Under the pieces are notes generated by a model that ran no database searches, was not told where the DNA came from, and saw nothing but the letters and a program-made list of their open reading frames with translations. Below, one piece after another: positions 23,570 to 28,145 of a stretch of DNA of 28,145 nucleotides (within the stretch, counting starts at the first letter, position 1; every line of letters starts with the position of its first letter). Source of the stretch: CAZIGM01 sp964538675 (GTDB lineage: Bacteria > Bacillota > Bacilli > Tepidibacillales > Tepidibacillaceae); contig CAZIGM010000026.1 in NCBI GenBank assembly GCA_964538675.1, forward strand, positions 1 to 28,145. Reading direction: 5' to 3'. The translations under genes and the position numbers were made by a program.

Positions 23570-24922
23570 TTATGCTTCTTTATACTCTACTTCTTTTCTT
23601 ATTGAATTTACAAATTTATTATAATTCTTTAAAAAGACTAACTCAATTTTACCAGTAGGTCCATTTCTATGCTTAGCAATTATTATTTCTACTATATTTT
23701 TATTTTCCGTTTCTGGATTATAATAATCTTCCCGATATAAGAACGCGACTACGTCAGCATCTTGCTCAATACTTCCAGATTCACGAATATCAGATAACAT
23801 TGGTCGTTTGTCTTGTCTTTGTTCTACAGCTCTACTAAGTTGAGACAAAGCTATGACAGGTACTTCTAATTCTCTAGCAATACTTTTTAGTTGTCTTGAT
23901 ATTTCTGATATTTCTTGTTGTCTATTATCTAATTTACCTCTTACATTTATTAATTGTAAATAATCTATAATTATCAGACTTAAACCTTGTTCTGCTTTTA
24001 ATCTACGAGCCTTAGATCTAATATCAAAAATATTTATTCCTGGTGTGTCATCAATGTAAATTGGAGCTTCAGACAAAGTACTCATTGCTATTGTTAACTT
24101 ACTCCAATCTGAATCATCTAAGCTACCTGTTCTTAATTTGTGTCCATCTAAATTACCTTCGGAGGAAATCATACGTTGAACTAATTGACTCGCAGACATT
24201 TCTAGACTAAAAATTGCTACTGGTAATTTACTCCTACATCCCACATTTTGAGCTACATTTAATGAAAATGCCGTCTTGCCCACACTAGGTCTTGCAGCAA
24301 TTATTATTAAATCTGATTTTTGAAATCCTGTAGTTATTTTGTCAAGTTCTTTAAATCCAGATATAGTACCCGTAATCTCTCCACTATTATGATGTAAATA
24401 TTCAATTTGATCTATTGTCTTTTCTAATACATCTTTTATTAACACAAACCCATTATTTATTTTTTTATTGGATATTTCTAAAATTCTTTTTTCTGCTAAA
24501 CCAATTAATTCGCTTACATCCTCATTACCTGAATAACTTGTACTTGCTATTTCAGTAGTAACTTTAATTAATTTCCTAATAATTGCTTTTTCTTCGATTA
24601 TTTTTGCATAATATTCCGCATTTGCTGCAGTTGGTACAGCATTAACTAAATCGGTGAGATATGTTACTCCCCCAATTTCTTCTAATAATTTATTGCTTTG
24701 TAATTCTGCTGTTAACGTGATTAAATCCACCGGCTCACCTGTTTCAGAAATTTTTAACATTGCCTTATAAATTTTTTGATGAGCAGTACGATAAAAATCT
24801 TCAACAGTTAACATATCTCCTATTGTAATTAATGTATCTTTTTCTAATAAAACAGCACCTAATACAGCTTGTTCAGCTTCTATATTTTGTGGTGGAATTC
24901 TATCTAAAAAAAGTTCGTTCAT
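23570..24922 (-). CDS. dnaB: replicative DNA helicase DnaB
   Basis: A 450-residue hexameric 5'-3' helicase that opens the replication fork (dnaC in Bacillus naming). The N-terminal domain (~1-105) opens RIPPQNIEAEQAVLGAVLLE and is followed by the linker and the RecA-like domain (~170-450). Walker A is AARPSVGKTAF (209-219). Other blocks are FSLEMS, LIIIDYLQLI (Walker B), VIALSQLSRAVEQR, RPMLSDIRESGSIEQDADVV and AKHRNGPTGKIEL. No intein is present, and length is normal. It follows rplI by 27 bases and gdpP before that, the conserved gdpP-rplI-dnaB order. A terminator ends the unit. Confidence 0.98.
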   Translation of the reverse strand: MNELFLDRIPPQNIEAEQAVLGAVLLEKDTLITIGDMLTVEDFYRTAHQKIYKAMLKISETGEPVDLITLTAELQSNKLLEEIGGVTYLTDLVNAVPTAANAEYYAKIIEEKAIIRKLIKVTTEIASTSYSGNEDVSELIGLAEKRILEISNKKINNGFVLIKDVLEKTIDQIEYLHHNSGEITGTISGFKELDKITTGFQKSDLIIIAARPSVGKTAFSLNVAQNVGCRSKLPVAIFSLEMSASQLVQRMISSEGNLDGHKLRTGSLDDSDWSKLTIAMSTLSEAPIYIDDTPGINIFDIRSKARRLKAEQGLSLIIIDYLQLINVRGKLDNRQQEISEISRQLKSIARELEVPVIALSQLSRAVEQRQDKRPMLSDIRESGSIEQDADVVAFLYREDYYNPETENKNIVEIIIAKHRNGPTGKIELVFLKNYNKFVNSIRKEVEYKEA

Positions 24923-24949
24923 TCTCTGAATTCCCCTTTAAGTATATTT

Positions 24950-25393
24950 TTACTCCTCTTTTACATTAATTTTTACCGTGGCAATAACTTCTGGATGTAT
25001 TTTTATTTTTATTATTGTCGTTCCTATTGTCCTAATAGGTTCATCTAATAAAATTTTTCTTTTGTCAATTTTAATCTTTTCTTTCATTAATGCCTCTGTT
25101 ATTTGCTTTGAAGTTATAGCTCCAAATAATTTGCCATTATCCCCTGATTTGGTAGTAATTGTTATAGTTAAATCATCTAATTTATTTGCTAATTCTTGGG
25201 CTTTATTGAGCTCAATCTCCTTTCTTTTTGCTTCACTTTCTTTAAAAACTTCTACTTCTTTAACATTTGCGTTTGTGGCAATTTTTGCTAATCCGTTTGG
25301 AATTAAATAATTTCTAGCATATCCATCAGCAATATCTTTTACATCTCCTTTTAATCCCTTACCTTTTACATCTTTTAGAAATATAACCCTCAT
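24950..25393 (-). CDS. rplI: 50S ribosomal protein L9
   Basis: A 147-residue ribosomal protein of normal length. The N-terminal rRNA-binding domain reads MRVIFLKDVKGKGLKGDVKD, then IADGYARNYLIPNGLA. A long connecting helix rich in Lys/Glu (~45-75) follows, and the C-terminal domain has KSGDNGKLFGAITSKQI. L9 binds 23S rRNA near the L1 stalk and helps keep the reading frame. It lies 4 bases after gdpP and 27 before dnaB in one operon. Confidence 0.98.
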   Translation of the reverse strand: MRVIFLKDVKGKGLKGDVKDIADGYARNYLIPNGLAKIATNANVKEVEVFKESEAKRKEIELNKAQELANKLDDLTITITTKSGDNGKLFGAITSKQITEALMKEKIKIDKRKILLDEPIRTIGTTIIKIKIHPEVIATVKINVKEE

Positions 25394-25397
25394 TTAT

Positions 25398-27347
25398 TCA
25401 TTCCTCCCCTTTATCTAAGGTCGTTTGTAACACTTCAATCAATTTAGTCTCAGCTTGTTCTAATGTCACTCCATCTAATTGAGTTGAAGCGTTAGTTAGA
25501 TGTCCTCCTCCTCCTAAATACTCCATTATAACTTGAACATTAATTTCGCCTAAAGATCTAGCACTAATTGATACTAATCCATCAAATCTTTTACTGATAA
25601 CAAATGATGCTAAAATCTCATTCATATCAATTAAAGTATCTGCAACTTGCGCTATTTCCATCTGATCAAGTTTTTCATCAGCTACTACAATAGCTATGTT
25701 TTTATAAATTACTTTTGCCTTCTTAACTAATTCAGCCCTTTTAATATAATGATTCATATCTTCTTTTAATAGACTTTGAATTAGTATCATGTCAGCTCCC
25801 TTTGTTTTTAAAAATGAAGCAGCTTCAAATGTACGATAACCTGTTCTATATGTAAAACTTTTCGTATCCACTATAATTCCTGCTAATAAAGCAGATGCTT
25901 CAATTCGACTCAACTCAAGTTTATTAGTTTGATATTGTAGTAACTCCGTTACTAACTCACTTGTTGAAGAAGCATAAGGTTCAATATAACTAAGAACAGA
26001 ATCCTCTACAATTTCTTCTCCGCGTCTATGATGATCGATGATAACAATTTTCTCTATTAACTCAATCAACCTTGGTTCAATAGCTAAAGAAGGTTTATGA
26101 TTATCAACCATTATTAATAATGTTTTATCTGTAATATGATGTTGAACTTTATCTGAAGTAATAAAATATTCTGAATAATCTTCTAGACTAATTATCTCAT
26201 CTATTAATTTTTTGATCATAATATTTGAATCGTTTAAGATAACGAAACCTTTTTTATCTAATATTTTAATTGCCTTAAGTACTCCAATAGCTGCACCTAT
26301 TGCATCCATATCAGGTAAGCTATGACCCATAATCAATACTAAATCGCTTTCTTTTATTAAATCTCTTAAGGCATGAGAAATTACTCTTGCTCTTATTCTT
26401 GTCCTTTTTTCAACAGCATTTGACTTTCCACCATAAAAAGTTATCTTGTCCCTAATCTTTACAGCGGCTTGATCACCACCTCTTCCGAGAGTAATGTCTA
26501 AACTAACCTGAGCCAATTCACCTAGCTCAATAAATGAGTCAACTCCCGCCCCAACACCTATACTTAATGTTAGAGGTATCTTATTATCTTTGGTAATCTC
26601 TCTTACTATATCTAATATATCAAAGCGAGAATTTTCCAGTTGTTCTAATATTTTATGATTTGTAATTATAAAGAATTTATCTACAGCATATCTTTTTAAG
26701 TAAATTTTTAAATCTTTGGCCCAATCATTAATTACGCTTGTAACTTCATTAAGCAATAAACTTCTACTTAAATCATCAATCCCTGCAGTAACTTCATCTA
26801 AATTATCCAAATGTAAAATACCAAAAACTAACCTTTCATTATAATACTTTTTTAAGAGAAGAGCATATTGGGTGATATCTGTTAAATATAATAATCTTTC
26901 ATCAGAATTTATTTCAACCTTATAAATATTTTCACCATATTTTATTTCTAATTCTTTGCTTTCATTAGCTTCTATTAACTCAGGTACTATATTCTGTATC
27001 TTTTCTCCTAAAATATTTTCCTTACCTGTGATTATATTTATATAAGGATTATGCCATACAATCCTCTCTTCTTCATCATATAAAATAATCCCAATATTAA
27101 AATAATGTATTACATCTGTGCCAGCTTTTTTTACTCTATGGTGAATTGTTTCAATATATCTTTCTATATCATTCTTATAAGCAGCTTCTGACAAATATAC
27201 TATGTATATTAATATACCTAATATAATAATTCCAAACGTACCTACTACCCAAGAATAATATATCAATACTGAGATAAGTATTAATAATAAAAATGTGATT
27301 GTAATAATATAAATTCCTCGAAAGCGACTCTTTGCATATTTAAACAT
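25398..27347 (-). CDS. gdpP: GdpP-type cyclic-di-AMP phosphodiesterase
   Basis: About 649 residues from the ATG at 27347; GGGA is 10 bases before it and only 1 base before the in-frame TTG at 27356. Order: two membrane helices (~10-50), PAS-like domain (~75-165), degenerate GGDEF (~170-300), DHH (~330-490) and DHHA1 (~560-645). The DHH metal motifs are present: HSLPDMDAIGAAIG, MVDNHKP, IIDHHRRGEE, and GIIVDTKSFTYRT. DHHA1 carries the GGGHLTNAS motif. It hydrolyses c-di-AMP, which controls potassium balance, cell-wall stress and beta-lactam tolerance. It is translated just after the YybS-type gene and before rplI. Confidence 0.96.
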   Translation of the reverse strand: MFKYAKSRFRGIYIITITFLLLILISVLIYYSWVVGTFGIIILGILIYIVYLSEAAYKNDIERYIETIHHRVKKAGTDVIHYFNIGIILYDEEERIVWHNPYINIITGKENILGEKIQNIVPELIEANESKELEIKYGENIYKVEINSDERLLYLTDITQYALLLKKYYNERLVFGILHLDNLDEVTAGIDDLSRSLLLNEVTSVINDWAKDLKIYLKRYAVDKFFIITNHKILEQLENSRFDILDIVREITKDNKIPLTLSIGVGAGVDSFIELGELAQVSLDITLGRGGDQAAVKIRDKITFYGGKSNAVEKRTRIRARVISHALRDLIKESDLVLIMGHSLPDMDAIGAAIGVLKAIKILDKKGFVILNDSNIMIKKLIDEIISLEDYSEYFITSDKVQHHITDKTLLIMVDNHKPSLAIEPRLIELIEKIVIIDHHRRGEEIVEDSVLSYIEPYASSTSELVTELLQYQTNKLELSRIEASALLAGIIVDTKSFTYRTGYRTFEAASFLKTKGADMILIQSLLKEDMNHYIKRAELVKKAKVIYKNIAIVVADEKLDQMEIAQVADTLIDMNEILASFVISKRFDGLVSISARSLGEINVQVIMEYLGGGGHLTNASTQLDGVTLEQAETKLIEVLQTTLDKGEE

Positions 27348-27360
27348 ACATATCAAATCC

Positions 27361-28145
27361 CTATTTAAGCTTTTTTCTTAAATTAAAAGTCAAATCAATC
27401 ATACCTAATATTTGAACGATTTGATTTAATATAGGTATAAATATTGCTAATATTGCAAGTATAGAAATAGTTTTCCCTAATTTCTTAGAATATGAATAAT
27501 AAAAAATAAATGATAAACCTTGTATTAATAAAACTATAGTAAGTATTGGAAATAAGTTTAAGGTTACAATCTTTAAAAAATAAATATTAGGATTAAATAA
27601 GTAAATTAATGCCACCACAAAATAGTAATAAATAATACTTCTAGGAAATACCCAGTTTCTAACCGGAGGAAATTTTGGAATTACTAAACCAAGTCTTTTT
27701 AATATTATACTAGCAATAAAATGATTAGTAAGAACATACAATAAAGCAAAAACTATAAACACGAACGGTAATAACAAACTTGCAACTTCAACAAATTCAT
27801 CATATTGCTTCATTAACTGTTCAGATTGTTGTTCTCCAAATTGATTAAGAATATTCTCAGTTGAATCTAAAGAACTTTGTAACATCTGATTAAATGAATT
27901 AGAAATACTAACATCTAATACCATATTACTTAAAGCTAATATAATAATAACATTTATTAATGTAATAAAAATTGCAATGGATATAGTTGTTAACAGACTT
28001 GTTCGTTTATAAAGTTTATCCATAACAAACCCAACTGAACCAGCTAATATTGTTAAAAATATAGCCACAATAGAACCAATAAATAATGAAACTATTAGAT
28101 TAATAATAAATATAACTTTCCACTCCAGCCCCTTTGCCTGATGAA
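27361..28145 (-). CDS. YybS-type (DUF2232) membrane protein, partial
   Basis: The frame stays open to the right edge, so the start is outside the window; the first GTG inside it, at 28068, is probably internal because 25 more in-frame codons (…GLEWKVIFIINLIVSLFIGS) continue the same membrane protein upstream. About 261 residues are visible, with six or so membrane helices and the soluble stretch SLDSTENILNQFGEQQSEQL (~55-90 residues in from GTG 28068). A conserved block PPVRNWVFPRSIIYYYFV and the adjacent gdpP gene fit DUF2232/YybS. Function is unknown. It is likely in one operon with gdpP, rplI and dnaB. Confidence 0.85.
   Translation of the reverse strand, partial: HQAKGLEWKVIFIINLIVSLFIGSIVAIFLTILAGSVGFVMDKLYKRTSLLTTISIAIFITLINVIIILALSNMVLDVSISNSFNQMLQSSLDSTENILNQFGEQQSEQLMKQYDEFVEVASLLLPFVFIVFALLYVLTNHFIASIILKRLGLVIPKFPPVRNWVFPRSIIYYYFVVALIYLFNPNIYFLKIVTLNLFPILTIVLLIQGLSFIFYYSYSKKLGKTISILAILAIFIPILNQIVQILGMIDLTFNLRKKLK

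Overview
This window is a chromosomal piece of a very AT-rich, Gram-positive anaerobe, most likely of class Clostridia. The evidence is a complete walRKHIJ-htrA-rlmH cluster, the neighbouring gdpP-rplI-dnaB-purA block, strong Shine-Dalgarno sites, frequent TTG/GTG starts, and families common in Clostridia (DUF2935, ACT/PFL pair, DUF554). There is no rRNA, tRNA, CRISPR array, transposase or phage gene. Genus cannot be fixed from what is visible.

Layout, left to right. (1) 1-2910: a cut-off YdcZ-type membrane transporter diverges from a Crp/Fnr-family regulator across a near-perfect palindrome. Next come an ACT-domain protein and a PFL-family (UPF0210) protein behind a leader with a good promoter and two tandem terminator hairpins. 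A perfect 32-bp-arm hairpin ends this block. (2) 2908-6626: a DUF554 membrane protein, a PAS-GGDEF-EAL protein whose GGDEF motif is broken but whose EAL site looks intact, a 48-bp perfect palindrome, and a DUF2935 protein. (3) 6631-10209: a four-gene exopolysaccharide operon with a two-TM protein, a DivIVA-like coiled-coil protein, a PgaC/IcaA-type processive glycosyltransferase and a PgaB/IcaB-type deacetylase. (4) 10210-12628: an unexplained, less AT-rich 150-bp segment, a 611-residue UbiD-family decarboxylase that looks like an insertion, and a doubtful small ORF. (5) 12629-19950: rlmH, htrA, walJ, walI, walH, walK, walR, all on the minus strand. (6) 20167-28145: a LysM-G5-M23 peptidase, purA with a candidate PurR operator, dnaB, rplI, gdpP and a cut-off YybS-type membrane protein.

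How it fits together. Regions 5 and 6 form the conserved Firmicutes block linking cell-wall homeostasis (WalRK and its accessory proteins, HtrA, M23 hydrolase), c-di-AMP breakdown (GdpP), replication (DnaB) and ribosome function (L9, RlmH). Region 3 reads as a surface polysaccharide system of the poly-N-acetylglucosamine type. A c-di-GMP phosphodiesterase candidate lies nearby, and a DivIVA-like protein sits inside the operon where it could position the synthase. That operon is the best candidate here for an under-described system. The other notable signals are the dispersed hairpin element (two copies), the 48-bp palindrome, the ACT-PFL leader, an 18-bp motif shared upstream of walR and the M23 gene, and the likely laterally acquired ubiD gene.
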